DNA of 64,000 bases from Paracamarosporium sp. OC-R06-R3 (lineage: Eukaryota; Ascomycota; Dothideomycetes; Pleosporales; Didymosphaeriaceae): the NCBI GenBank assembly GCA_019828545.1, contig JACVRA010000211.1:1-64000 (forward strand). Direction: 5' to 3'. Position numbers and translations under genes: made by a program. This document shows, in pieces, positions 11,387 through 21,836 of this stretch (within the stretch, counting starts at the first letter, position 1; each line of letters starts with the position of its first letter). Below the pieces are notes generated by a model that had not been told where the DNA came from, searched no databases, and worked only from the letters and a program-made list of their open reading frames with translations.

Positions 11387-12643
11387 ATGTCTAACGCTAG
11401 AGCAACAAGAAATTTTCATATGCAGTCCGATCGACTCCCGAATCCCTACCGGAGGGCTTGTAAAGCATGCACGGCTTCCAAACGTCGCTGCACGAAACAA
11501 TTTCCAATATGTCGCCGCTGTGCAGGAAAAGGCCTCAGCTGTTATTACCCTCCGATTCGGCGAGATGAAGTGTTCATTCCTGAGGCTGGTAGTGATAGAC
11601 AGGATCTCACGGTACCAATTGAATCCACCCAAGACAACTTACTTCCTGATTTCGATTTCAGCGGCTTAGATGATATCCTGCCCACTTTAGACATCCAACT
11701 CATTACCCCCGAGAATACATACAACAGCAACAAAGTCGATGCTGCACCTGACACCTTCTGGTTTACTGCGCAAGATTCTTGGTCTATTGCACATCCACCT
11801 CTTGGTCAGACACCAGAATACATCGGAGAGGAATCACTCAATGTATACGTAACAACGATCCAAAAATGGCTCCGGCAGTGGACTACCAAGAACTGCTGCC
11901 CCTTGATCCATCAACAGCTATATCGAATGCAGATCCCGCGATGTATTCAAGATGCCTTCACAGTCCTCACAACATATCTCAACAAGACCACATCAACCCA
12001 AAATGCCATTTTCCGTATAATCGAGGACCGCGCCAACGATCTAATCCAGCAATATACCACACAGCCACCACTACCAATCTCACTAGACTTGACACTCCCC
12101 GAGCACCTCGCCCGAGTCCAAGCACTTCTCATATTCCAAGCCATCCGCCTCTTTGATGGCGACATACGCATGCGAGCCCGAGCCGAAGCACATAACCCCA
12201 TACTCACATCTTGGAACACCCTCCTCTGGCAGAAAACCACCACAGAAATGTCCGCAGGTAACCTCACTTGCACTCCTCTCACTCCTCCAGGATCCTCCAC
12301 AACTCCCTGGAAAACATGGTGCCTCATCGAAAGCATACGCCGCACATGGCTCACGACCAGCATCCTACAATCCGTATACGCAACCATAAGGGACGGAATG
12401 GCGACGTGCCCCGGAGGCATAATGTGTACGTTTGGAAATGAATTGTGGGATGCCGCGACGGATTATGAGTGGGAGGCGAGGGTCTCGCAAGGGAAAGGTG
12501 TGTTGTTTACGCAGAGTTTAAGTATTGGGAGTTTGCTCAGGGATGTGAGGGCTGAGTTTGTGGATGAGTTTGGACATGCTGTTATGCTGATTTCGCATGG
12601 GTTGGAGACAACGGAGAGGTGGGTGGCAGAGAGTCGTGGGTAG
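11387..12643 (+). CDS. Zn2Cys6 fungal transcription factor
   Basis: A single-exon regulator of 418 residues. The N-terminus holds a complete binuclear zinc cluster at about residues 26-52 (C-x2-C-x6-C-x6-C-x2-C-x6-C, starting CKACTASKRRC), followed by YYPPIRR. The middle and C-terminal regions are helical and resemble the regulatory part seen in metabolite-cluster regulators (AflR-like), without a diagnostic motif. It is convergent with the sugar transporter at 13021-14819 and follows the SDR, so it could be a local regulator. Expected in the nucleus, binding CGG-type half sites (family knowledge). Confidence 0.88.
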   Translation: MSNARATRNFHMQSDRLPNPYRRACKACTASKRRCTKQFPICRRCAGKGLSCYYPPIRRDEVFIPEAGSDRQDLTVPIESTQDNLLPDFDFSGLDDILPTLDIQLITPENTYNSNKVDAAPDTFWFTAQDSWSIAHPPLGQTPEYIGEESLNVYVTTIQKWLRQWTTKNCCPLIHQQLYRMQIPRCIQDAFTVLTTYLNKTTSTQNAIFRIIEDRANDLIQQYTTQPPLPISLDLTLPEHLARVQALLIFQAIRLFDGDIRMRARAEAHNPILTSWNTLLWQKTTTEMSAGNLTCTPLTPPGSSTTPWKTWCLIESIRRTWLTTSILQSVYATIRDGMATCPGGIMCTFGNELWDAATDYEWEARVSQGKGVLFTQSLSIGSLLRDVRAEFVDEFGHAVMLISHGLETTERWVAESRG

Positions 12644-13020
12644 GGTAGAGTCGGTGAGGAAGGATGGATCTTTGGAGATTAAGGCTCCGGGCAGGCTATG
12701 TCGACCCAGGATCGGTAAAGTGAAAGCCGGATGCACTCGATACATAATACTGTGGCTGTGAATGTACGGTTTTCACACGGCCTTTGGGCCGCCAGGAGCG
12801 CCGGCCGCTTTTATTGTTACAGCCTGAAGGATCGGTTCTGATATTGCAATAACACGATGTCAGAGCTAGAGTGGTGCATATTAATAAATTGATATCTTGT
12901 AGGTTCATATATCGCGCGCGTCATCGTTATTCCCAAATGCCTGTTCCCACCCAACGTGAGCCAGATATGCCTCAATACTCCTAAAAGAAGTGCTGACATA
13001 CCGGGACTCGATCAATCATC
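12644..13020. other. Convergent 3' spacer
   Basis: No coding signal. It holds the 3' ends of the Zn2Cys6 gene and of the transporter gene. Confidence 0.5.
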
Positions 13021-14819
13021 TCACATGCCCTCTTTCTCCTTGACAGCCTCACCCAAAGCTTGCGCATCTGTTCGATACTCCTTGAACTTCCTCGCCGGCA
13101 CTCTCTTGATAAACATCTCATCCAGCTCCTCGTACGTCCTGCCCGTGGTTTCAGGCTGATAGAACCAGAGATACACTAGGCAAATAACGGCCAGGCCACC
13201 GAAAATAAAGCCCAGTTTACCGCCCAGGTTGAGCTTGTCAGGGTTGAACAAATATGGTAGAACGAACGACCACATGGTATTCAGAGCATTCTGGAGTGCG
13301 AGGCCAATGGCAATGGTCTTGATGCGTAGACGCGATGTAGATACCTCGCAAAGAATGGTGTATGCTGTAGCTCCGATGGTGACGTTGTACCACCAACAGT
13401 ACAGCAAAATCATGCTGACAGCGGCCTTAGATCCAGATGATGTGCCCGGCACGGCGCAGCCAGCCATGACAAAAAGAATTATGGTGAGAACGACAAGGCC
13501 CCAGAAGGTGAGGTTGCGGCGACCGACGCGGTCGACCAGATACCAGGACATCGAATTTCCTAGCAACGAGATCGCTTGTTGCACGATCTGAAGCTTGAAG
13601 CTCATAGCAGTAGAGAAGCCAGCAAGTTGCATATAGTACGTTGAGTAGGATGCCGCGAATGCAATGCCAGAGAGTGCCTGGATGGAGAGTGGAGCGACCG
13701 AGATGATTGTGCGGCGTAGGTTGGACTTGCGGAAGCATTCCAGATACGTGACCCCCTCAGTTTCGCGCTTTACTTCCTCTAACGTAGTAGTAATGAGTGC
13801 AAGCTTCTTCTCTGCTTCAACGCCGCGGTAACCAAGACCTTGAAGCGCTTTGAGTGCACGCTCAGGACGATCTTTGCTAACGAGCCACCATGGACTCTCG
13901 GGCATAAAGAAAACGAAGAAAGCCGCCACAGCGGCAAAGCCGTACTGAGCACAGAATACTGCACGATAGGCCCAGCGATTGGTGTAGGTGCCGGTAGAGT
14001 TAACGATGAGTGCGACGGTGAGGGGACCGAAGGTGTACGCAAGAGCAGTCAAGCATGTTAACATGCCGCGAAGAGCAAGTGGTGCAATCTTTAGAAGTCA
14101 TTTAGTACTGTCCAATGGCTACGAAGGAGCTCGTTTTGATTGACTATTCAGCCTGAGTGGCCTCAGCGATGCGACCGAATAGTCAATCGAACCGAGCTCC
14201 TGGTGAGTGGGATCGTCTTACCTCGCCAATGTATGTTACTGTCACAGAAGCAAGGGCACCAGTAGCAAATCCGTTGAGAAATTTGCCACCAAAGAACAGC
14301 TCGTTTGTAGTTGCAACGAATTCCATAGTGACAGCCGCGAAGGTTACAACCAGGCACAGCATGATCACTGCACGACGGCCAAGCCAATCAGCGAGCTGAC
14401 CGCACCCTAAAGCACCGAAAACAGCTCTGTAGGTTGTTAGACTATTCATTGAAATGGAGCAAGTCACCTGCATAGGGGACTTACGAAGCCACTGGCGCTC
14501 CCTGGAAAGCAGCCTGCCATGTTGCATCCAGCACATAAGCCGTGTTTCCATCGGCATCGGTATATGCGCTTCCGAAATCTTTCCTGAACTCGGGTATGCT
14601 GATCACATTGCCCGAGGCTTGGTTTTCAAAACTGACCAGCAGCACGCACCAGACGGCGTAGAGACTCCAGGCGCAAGCCCAGGGATACTTGCGAAACGAA
14701 GCAAGCTTGCCGACCTCGTGGTCTTCAGCATTGGCTAGATGACCGAGCTGTAAAGTGTCTGCTACAGCAGGTGCAATGTTCTCGTTGATTTCAACATTGG
14801 AAGGCTTTTCGCCGGACAT
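13021..14819 (-). CDS. MFS sugar transporter (alpha-glucoside/hexose permease-like)
   Basis: Plasma-membrane sugar porter of 535 residues with about 12 membrane segments. Exons on the minus strand are 14485-14819, 14222-14426 and 13021-14088. Intron 1 is 58 bp; intron 2 is 133 bp because it holds an 87-bp inverted-repeat element. Splicing restores YIGEIAPLALRG, a typical sugar-porter turn. Other signatures are GQLADWLGRRA between helices 2 and 3, PESPWWL after helix 6, VDRVGRRN between helices 8 and 9 and the PETTGRT end motif. It resembles fungal maltose/alpha-glucoside permeases most, but substrate range in this family is broad. Neighbouring pentose/polyol enzymes suggest a pentose or pentitol as cargo (inference). 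Confidence 0.92.
14120..14206. mobile_element. 87-bp MITE, copy 1, inside a transporter intron
   Basis: It starts TACGAAGGAGCTCG and ends with a diverged reverse complement of that sequence. Internal sequence TGACTATTC is mirrored by GAATAGTCA, and GCCTCAGCG occurs in the loop. The same element, also 87 bp, is at 26268-26354. TA at each end is consistent with a Tc1/mariner-type TA target duplication. Removing the insert leaves an intron of about 48 bp, the normal size here. Confidence 0.85.
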
Positions 14820-15656
14820 GGTGATGAAGCGATGATGGGAACAAAGGGAAGGAGCCCTCGCAAATACAAAGAGAGAAGATGTCGTAAGAGGGTCTAGATC
14901 TGCACCCTGGAGAACGGTCCCAAAACCACTGCTGTGGATCTTCCAAAACCTGGAGAAGCTCCGCCTTTATACCTGGAGACAAGATGCGGGGGCCCGTGTG
15001 GAGGTGAATCACCGTGTCATGCACATATCGCGTGGCCTTGCTCAGCTTCACGATAGATCCGGGATGCTTGCGCGTTTGCGAGGCATTTCCCCGGATCTTG
15101 CGGTGCGGCTGGCAAGATGGTGCCAGTTTTGACAGGGACTAGACCAATCCTGTGGAAGCGCCGAACGTTCAACCACCGATGCAAGGCCGATTCGTTAGAT
15201 GGGAGAGAAGACTGCCGATGTTTTACCGTGGTGAATCTCGCATGATTCGTGGTGTGTCGTGAGCTCGTATACGCTTGGTTTGGCGATCAAGTATTGTACG
15301 TCGGAGCGGAGAGCGTACGTTGACAGACCGGTCTCGAACAACGCCCCGTGGTGGAAGTTGGGTCCTCCAAATGCCTCAGTCTTAGCGCTGGGGTATCCCA
15401 TGGATATGTCACGGAGACAGTGGAACCGCAATCTCCTGCATGTTGATGGTCGATGAACAACAATGGCTTCGCTAGAAATCTGCTTGGAAAGGATCATCAT
15501 GCGGGTATAGATTGTCTAAATCAAGAAATCAAGGCAATCGAAAGGATGCCGTTGTCTAATGCCAAATGCTATGTTGCCTCGCGTCTAACATGCTCGCTTG
15601 AATTCCCTACAACCCATACTCCTTGCGGTGCTATAGTTGGACAAGTGTGCAATTTC
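14820..15656. other. Intergenic, transporter promoter
   Basis: About 0.84 kb upstream of the transporter and downstream of the polyol dehydrogenase, both on the minus strand. No gene is supported. Confidence 0.5.
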
Positions 15657-17036
15657 TTAAAGCACATTCTCTTGATCGTCGACGATCTGCACCTTTATGC
15701 TACCATTGCTCAAATCACCACATGTATGCAACGCGTCTAGCGCCTTCTCCAAGGGATACGTATGTGAAACCAGGGGCTTAAGATCTAGGATACCGCCGCC
15801 GAGGCACTGCAGACCAGTTGGCCATGTATCGCGATATCGGTTGATGAACTTGAGATCGATCTGTCGTATGTGTTAGAGCTGTTGTCGAGAAGCTGGGGTT
15901 TTCCACAAGAGCAACGTACCTCAGCAAGAGACAAGTGCATGAACGGAAGATTATTCATGATCTCACGCCCCACGCCGATGACCATCACAGTTCCACCTCT
16001 TCTTGCGGTAAAGCATGCTGTTATGACACTGCTTTCCACACCAGTACACTCAAGCACGACCTCCGGAGCCCCATACTCGCCCACATGCTCGAAGTTGAAT
16101 AGTTTCCTAATCTCCTGCGAATTTTCTTCTGCACTCAAGTTTTTCTGAACCTGATAAGTGTATGCCGATGGGACGAACTTCTTCGCAAACTCCAATCTCT
16201 TAGGCTCCAAATCCGTGATTACAATCGGGTGTGCACCACTCGCCCTTGCTGCCGCCAATGCAATCAAACCGATCGGGCCTGCACCGCACACAACCGCGCC
16301 GCGACCCAAAGATAGTCCTGCGGTGTTGATGCCATGCATAACCACGGAAAGAGGTTCCAGCAGTGCGCCTTCTGAGAACGAGACATTGTCGGGAAGCTTG
16401 TGGCACCATTTGGCCGGGTGGCATTTGTAACGTTGGATAGTTCCGTGGTAGGGGTATACACCAGCAAACTGAACGTCTTCGCAAAGATTGTACCGACCGT
16501 CCATGCAGAGGAAGCATTCACCGCAAGGAACACCAGGCTCGACTGCTACACGATCGCCTAGAAGGCAATTAGTGGATGTGAAATTTGCTTGTATAAGCAT
16601 ATTCACCTGGCTTTAGGTTCGTGACCCCTTCTCCAACCTGCAAAACTATGCCTGCTGCTTCATGTCCTAGTATGCAATCTCCTTCGACCACCAATGTTCC
16701 TATCTTGCCATGTCTCCAGAAGTGAATGTCTGATCTGGCAGACCGTTAGTCTCCCTATTCTAATGTGCGCGATTACAGCTAGCATACCCGCAGACACCGG
16801 TGGCCTTTATGTGTAGGAGAACTTCTCCGATACCCGGAGCATACACAGGTGCTTCCACCTGCTTCAGATTGTGATCGGCTGTCACCTGCAACGAAGGATT
16901 CGGTAAAGGCGTCGAGATCGTAGTTTGCTTCGATTTCACGACGCCATTTGCGGTTACACCGTTCGTAGTCTGTCATAATTCATTAGTCCCAGAGGAAGTC
17001 CACATTGCACAAGATACTCACGACGGCGGGAGACAT
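15657..17036 (-). CDS. L-arabinitol 4-dehydrogenase-like polyol dehydrogenase
   Basis: Zinc-dependent medium-chain dehydrogenase of 388 residues. LadA and its relatives oxidise L-arabinitol, xylitol or sorbitol to the ketose with NAD in the cytosol. Five exons: 17022-17036 (only 15 bp), 16788-16969, 16607-16734, 15920-16557, 15657-15860; introns are 52, 53, 49, 59 bp. Catalytic zinc ligands are seen in GVCGSDIHFW (Cys, rebuilt by splicing) and GHEAAG. Structural zinc cysteines follow the spacing C-x2-C-x2-C-x7-C around CGECFLC. The cofactor site has GAGPIGL and an acidic residue in VITDLEP, which favours NAD over NADP. Substrate cannot be fixed between arabinitol, xylitol and sorbitol by eye. 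It is divergent from the transketolase-type gene, with 572 bp between the starts. Confidence 0.88.
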
Positions 17037-17608
17037 TTTGGGCACGAGTGGCAGCACGGTTGCTTGCAGCTTCGTTCCGTGAATAATAGCAACGTGAAGA
17101 GTATCTAGGGAACAGTCTTCAGGTCGAAACTGATGCTAGTACAAGCCTCGTGCGGACAAAACACACGTGTTACCGCGTCGCTCCTCCAAAATTGTGTGTA
17201 TGCAAGAAGATTCCGTCAATGCGCGCAAAAGGTTTTGCCATGTCACGTTCTCGCGCCTCTACATGAACGAACCGAGATAAACCGTGGCGGTCCGCGGGGT
17301 ATGGACACGGCAAACCCCACCGACGCGTAGGCACCATGTCGGAGGACTATACCAAGATGATCTGATTGGTAGAGTTGGTGGTTAACAATACTGCATCGAG
17401 GAGTGGTGCTTATGATTACCGAATTAGGAACAGCCCACTTTCACGCACCTCGGATTTCCTAGAGGGGCAATTCAAGCGCTGGAAGGTTTAGCAAATGTGA
17501 GGTGTTGTAAACATATCTGGAATATTTTCAAACCATTCTTCTCTTGCGTTTTACTTGAGCTTCTCGTTTGCTTCTACACATTACCCTCGCAGAAACGCTG
17601 ACAGAACA
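17037..17608. promoter_or_regulatory. Bidirectional promoter, polyol dehydrogenase / DHA-synthase-like gene
   Basis: 572 bp separate two divergent start codons. A CGGTCCGCGG segment (about 17286-17295) contains closely spaced CGG/CCG triplets like Zn2Cys6 targets, and it overlaps a GCGGGG that fits the CreA consensus SYGGRG. These are consensus matches only. Confidence 0.4.
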
Positions 17609-19959
17609 ATGCATCTCGCCAACGACGCTCCGCAGGTCAATGGCAATGGCCAGACTGAGTACGGGAAGAATGTAGTTGACGGATTGAAGAAGGAAGAGGA
17701 AATCGAGAAGTCTTCTGTACAGAAGCTGTCAAAAGAACATGATTTGGTTTTGAAGACATTTCGCCTGCTCATTGCGGATTTGTGCCAGCAGTTCAAAGGA
17801 GGGCACCCTGGGTACGTTGATTGGCAGAGAATTGAAGAAACTACAAGCAGATGCTGACCTCTACTAGCGGTGCGATTGGCATGGCAGCAATTGGTGTTTC
17901 TTTGTGGAAATACGTTATGCGTTACGCACCTCATACCCCAACGTACTTTAACCGTGATCGATTTGTCTTGTCGAACGGTAAGAAGCCTTTTTGCTCTGCA
18001 GGTCAAGGAAATAAATGAATTAATTCTGACAACAAATAGGCCACACGTGCTTGTTTCAATATTCGTTCCTGCATCTCACAGGCTACAAAGCCATGACCTT
18101 TGAGCAATTGAAATCCTACCACTCGGACCGCGTCGATGCATTATGTCCCGGACACCCAGAGATCGAACACGAAGGTATCGAAGTAACAACCGGGCCGCTT
18201 GGCCAAGGAGTTGCGAATGCTGTCGGTCTCGCAATAGCGTCGAAGAATCTTCAAGCTACATACAACAAGCCTGACTTCGATGTTGTATCAAATCATACGT
18301 GGTGTATGATCGGCGATGCATGCCTTCAGGAGGGTGTTGCACTTGAGGCAATCTCTTTCGCTGGTCACCTCAAGCTCAACAACTTGACCATCATTTACGA
18401 CAACAATCAGATCACTTGTGATGGCAGCGTTGACTTGACAAACACAGAAGATGTGAATGCCAAGATGAGAGCTTGTGGCTGGGACGTAATTGATATTGAG
18501 GATGGATGTTTCGATATCGAGGGCTTGGTGGAAGCATTGAACAAGGCACGAGCCTCGACGGAGAAACCTACTTTCATCAACGTCCGGACGGTTATCGGCA
18601 TTGGGAGTGCTGTCGCCGGTAACGCTGTGGCCCATGGCGCAGCTTTCGGCGATGCTGACGTTGCTAATATGAAGAAGATGTATGGGTTCAACCCTGAGGA
18701 GCGCTTCGTTATTGGTGAAGAAGTTCGCAGATTCTTCCAAGACATCCCGGAAAGAGGAGAGGAGCTTGTGAAGTCATGGGAGAAGAAGGTCCAAGCGTAC
18801 GAAGAGAAATATCCCGAGCTCGGCGCAGAGTTCCGTAGGCGTGTAGAGGGTCGCCTGCCAGAGAACTGGAAGGAGCTGATCCCGAACAAGGAATCTTTCC
18901 CAGAAAAGGCAACAGCTACCCGAGCATCCTCAGGACTCGTATTCAACCCCATCGCGCAAGCATGCAACAATTTCATGGTAGGAACCGCAGATCTTTCGCC
19001 TAGCGTGAATATGATTTGGAAAGGCAAAGTCGACTTTCAGCACGTGAGTAGATTCCGGATCAATTGGAAAGCGGCACACTAACATAAACCAGCCGGACTT
19101 GAAGACGACGTGCGGTATTACGGGCAACTATAGCGGACGTTACATCCACTATGGTGTACGTGAGCATGCAATGTGCGCTGTGTCTAATGGTTTAGCAGCC
19201 TTTTCGCCCAACACGTTCGTTCCAGTCACTTCGTCCTTCTTTATGTTCTACCTTTATGCGGCTCCAGCTGTCCGTATGGGTGCGTTGCAACACTTGCAAG
19301 TCATCCACGCGGCGACGCACGATTCAATCGGTATGGGCGAAGATGGTCCGACTCACCAGCCTATTGAGCTGGCCAACCTTTACAGAGCTATGCCGAACGT
19401 GCTCTACATCCGACCCGGCGACAGCGAGGAGACAGCTGGTGCGTGGATAACGGCCATTGAGGCGAAGCACACATCGACCATCATTTCCACCTCCCGACAC
19501 ACGTTACCGCAGTTGCCCCAGACACGACGAGATGGTGTGTCAAAGGGTGCGTACATTCTGGAAGAAGTCGAGGACGCAGACGTGACACTCATTGGAGTGG
19601 GCGCAGAGCTGTCGTTTGCGGTGGACGTAGCGAAGGAGCTCAACGGCAAGGGCGTGAAGGCGCGCATCGTTAGCTTCCCTTGCTGGCGTTTGTTCGAAGC
19701 TCAATCGCTGGAGTACAAGCGTGACACGCTGAGAAAACATCGTACCCCTGCAGTCGTTATTGAACCCTACGCACCTAATGGCTGGGAGCGGTATGCCAAT
19801 GCTGCCATCTGCGTGAAGCGTTTCGGTCACAGCCTGCCGGGCAAGGCGGCGTACAAGTTCTTTGGCTTTGACGTGAGCATCATGACAGCCAAGGTCAGTG
19901 ACTATCTTGAAAAGATCAAGGCGGACGATATCTTGCGACAGGAGTTTGTTGAGCTATGA
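17609..19959 (+). CDS. Dihydroxyacetone synthase-type transketolase
   Basis: Thiamine-diphosphate enzyme of 727 residues in four exons (17609-17811, 17868-17977, 18040-19043, 19093-19959; introns 56, 62, 49 bp). It carries the family landmarks GGHPGGAIGM, FNRDRFVLSNGH, CPGHPEIE, the ThDP/Mg motif GDACLQEG with YDNN about 30 residues later, and GEDGPTHQP in the pyrimidine domain. GDACLQEG and CLFQY resemble methylotroph dihydroxyacetone synthase, which transfers a glycolaldehyde unit from xylulose 5-phosphate to formaldehyde, more than ordinary transketolase. The C-terminus ends FVEL, not a canonical SKL-type peroxisomal signal, so a cytosolic location is likely. Its divergent partner is a polyol dehydrogenase that would supply xylulose, which needs a kinase not seen here. 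It could still be a plain transketolase paralogue. Confidence 0.85.
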
Positions 19960-20112
19960 GACGAGTAGAGCGTCGTTGCATTTCTGGGCGTTCGGGCTGT
20001 GCATATCTAGGGTGTCAGACGTTAATGAAGGTCAATGAACTTTGTTACTGAATCAATGAGACATGTACGCATCGTGACAAGTGTCAAGTGACTTGAAGCC
20101 AGCCAGGGCGCA

Positions 20113-20160
20113 ATGGCTAACGCGAGGAGCCGAGGTTTGACGCGGTCTGGGCGCGCCTGT
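20113..20160 (+). pseudogene. Possible relic of a Zn2Cys6 exon upstream of the regulator
   Basis: The frame from the ATG at 20113 reads R-S-G-R-A-C, then five residues later R-K-C, resembling the first half of the zinc cluster of the paralogue (RTGCLTCRTRRRKC) with one codon missing and the first Cys changed to Arg. At the DNA level both end in CGYAAATGTG, exactly where the paralogue has its first splice donor. The donor here is lost. Similarity is short, so this is tentative. Confidence 0.3.
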
Positions 20161-20263
20161 TCACATGACTCGCGTAAATGTGCAAGTGCATTTCCCCACC
20201 TTTCTGGTGTCCCCTGCATCTTCCCCAGCATTTTCTGCATCTGCACATCACACTTGGAACGCC

Positions 20264-21789
20264 ATGGCGGATGAGCCTCCCCAGAAACGACGACGGTTCA
20301 CTCACAATCAAGACGAGCCCGCACCAGATGACTTCCTCACCAGCTTTTTGCCCACTCCAACTACCGAAGCCCAATTCTCGACCGGAAATGGTCTGGACAA
20401 CATAGACCCGTTTCTGTCGCCTGCCACAAGTTGGGGGATAGATGAATTTGCGCATGATCCAAATTATCTAGCATCGCAGGAAGAATTACGCGCTCTACTA
20501 TTCACTACTGCACGCTCTGCGGCTCCGACACGTGCGGGTACCCCAGTCGATGATGAGGATACCAGTGCCGAGCCGTCTTTCAGCATCAAGCAAATCTTAG
20601 CCAAGGGCAGACGAGTCCAGTATCTAAAAAACTACATCTCTGCAGTTGCACGTATGTATGTCCCTGATTTCAAAATGGATTTGTCTTAGCTGACCTCGTA
20701 TCCGCACGATCAGCATGGCTAGATATGTTTGATAGCAACAGGGTGTTTGGCATTCAGTTGCCTGCGTTGGCTAAAGAGTCCTGCCCCCTCCTATATGCTA
20801 TCCTGGCCATTGGAGCCCGCCAGTTGGAGCGGAAAGAAAAAACACAATCGTCATTCGACAGCCTTGAACTTTACCAGGAGGCGATCCGGCTTCTAACCCC
20901 ACTACTTCAAGCTCGAGATACGCACGTTATTGCTGCGTGTGTCGTGTTATGCTGCCTAGAGATGTTTTCGGCCAGTGCCCAAGATTGGCGTCGACACCTA
21001 GAGGGATGCGCGGCTGTATTCGATGCTTTTGGAGTGAACGGGTTCAGTGGAGATGTTCTGCAAGCTGTGTTTTGGTGTTATGCAAGAATGGACGTCTGCG
21101 GTGCTCTGATATCCGATGGTGCCGAGAGCACCCTGCTCAAGCCTGCTAAATGGCTACCTCCAAACACCTCAGAAGAGCTCGCTGAGTCGATGTTCCGAAA
21201 CGCGTCTTCTGCCGACATGTATGCAAACTATGCAGTTTATTTGTGCGCAAAGACGTGTGAACTCATATCTGAACGTAACAAATTTGTTGAGCTTGGGGAA
21301 GACAACGGCTGCAATGCAGAAGATTTCCATGACCGTTGGTTCAAACTATGGGACCAACTTGCTACCTGGGCCACCAACCGACCTAAAGAAATTTCACCGG
21401 TTTTCGCTACCACATCGATCCCATTTCCGAAGGAGTTCTTTGCCCACTGGGCGGCCATCTCTTCCAATCAATTGTACCACACTGCTTGCGTACTTCTTCT
21501 ATCCGCGAGCCCTAAATACAAGTCTATGCTAGCACCTTCACCCACTACATCGATCCTTTGGCACGCTAAACGGATCTGTGGCATTTCTTTGGCAAATCCT
21601 CATGAAGGATGCCTCAATAACGCCATCCAACCTCTCTGGATTGCGGGCCGCTTGTTAAGCCATAGCTCCGAGCAGACACTGGTTGTTAAAACTATCCGCC
21701 ATATCGAAGCCATGACTGGGTGGACAGCATGCTGGCGCGCTCGAGATCTGGAGCAACTATATGGGCACAGGACCCGAGGTGTTGTCTGA
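20264..21789 (+). CDS. Fungal transcription-factor-domain protein lacking the zinc cluster
   Basis: 487 residues in two exons (20264-20651, 20714-21789; 62-bp intron). The spliced junction gives AVAPWLDMFD, the usual start of the fungal-specific transcription factor domain (Fungal_trans_2 type). Later segments match the neighbouring regulator at 21837-24181, e.g. LWHAKRICGISLANP here versus LWHAHRVCGISLSND there. The N-terminus starts with a Lys/Arg patch (PPQKRRRF) and has no cysteine cluster in any spliced form I could build. It lies tail to tail with that paralogue, 47 bp apart. It may be a regulator without DNA binding of its own, or a partly decayed copy whose zinc-cluster exon was lost. 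Confidence 0.8.
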
Positions 21790-21836
21790 TGTTGATGATC
21801 AAGTCGATGATGACGATCAACATTTGCACCTATTGC

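Noticed and set aside
11947..12420. 157-codon minus-strand open frame
   Set aside because: Antisense to the Zn2Cys6 gene; no family features.
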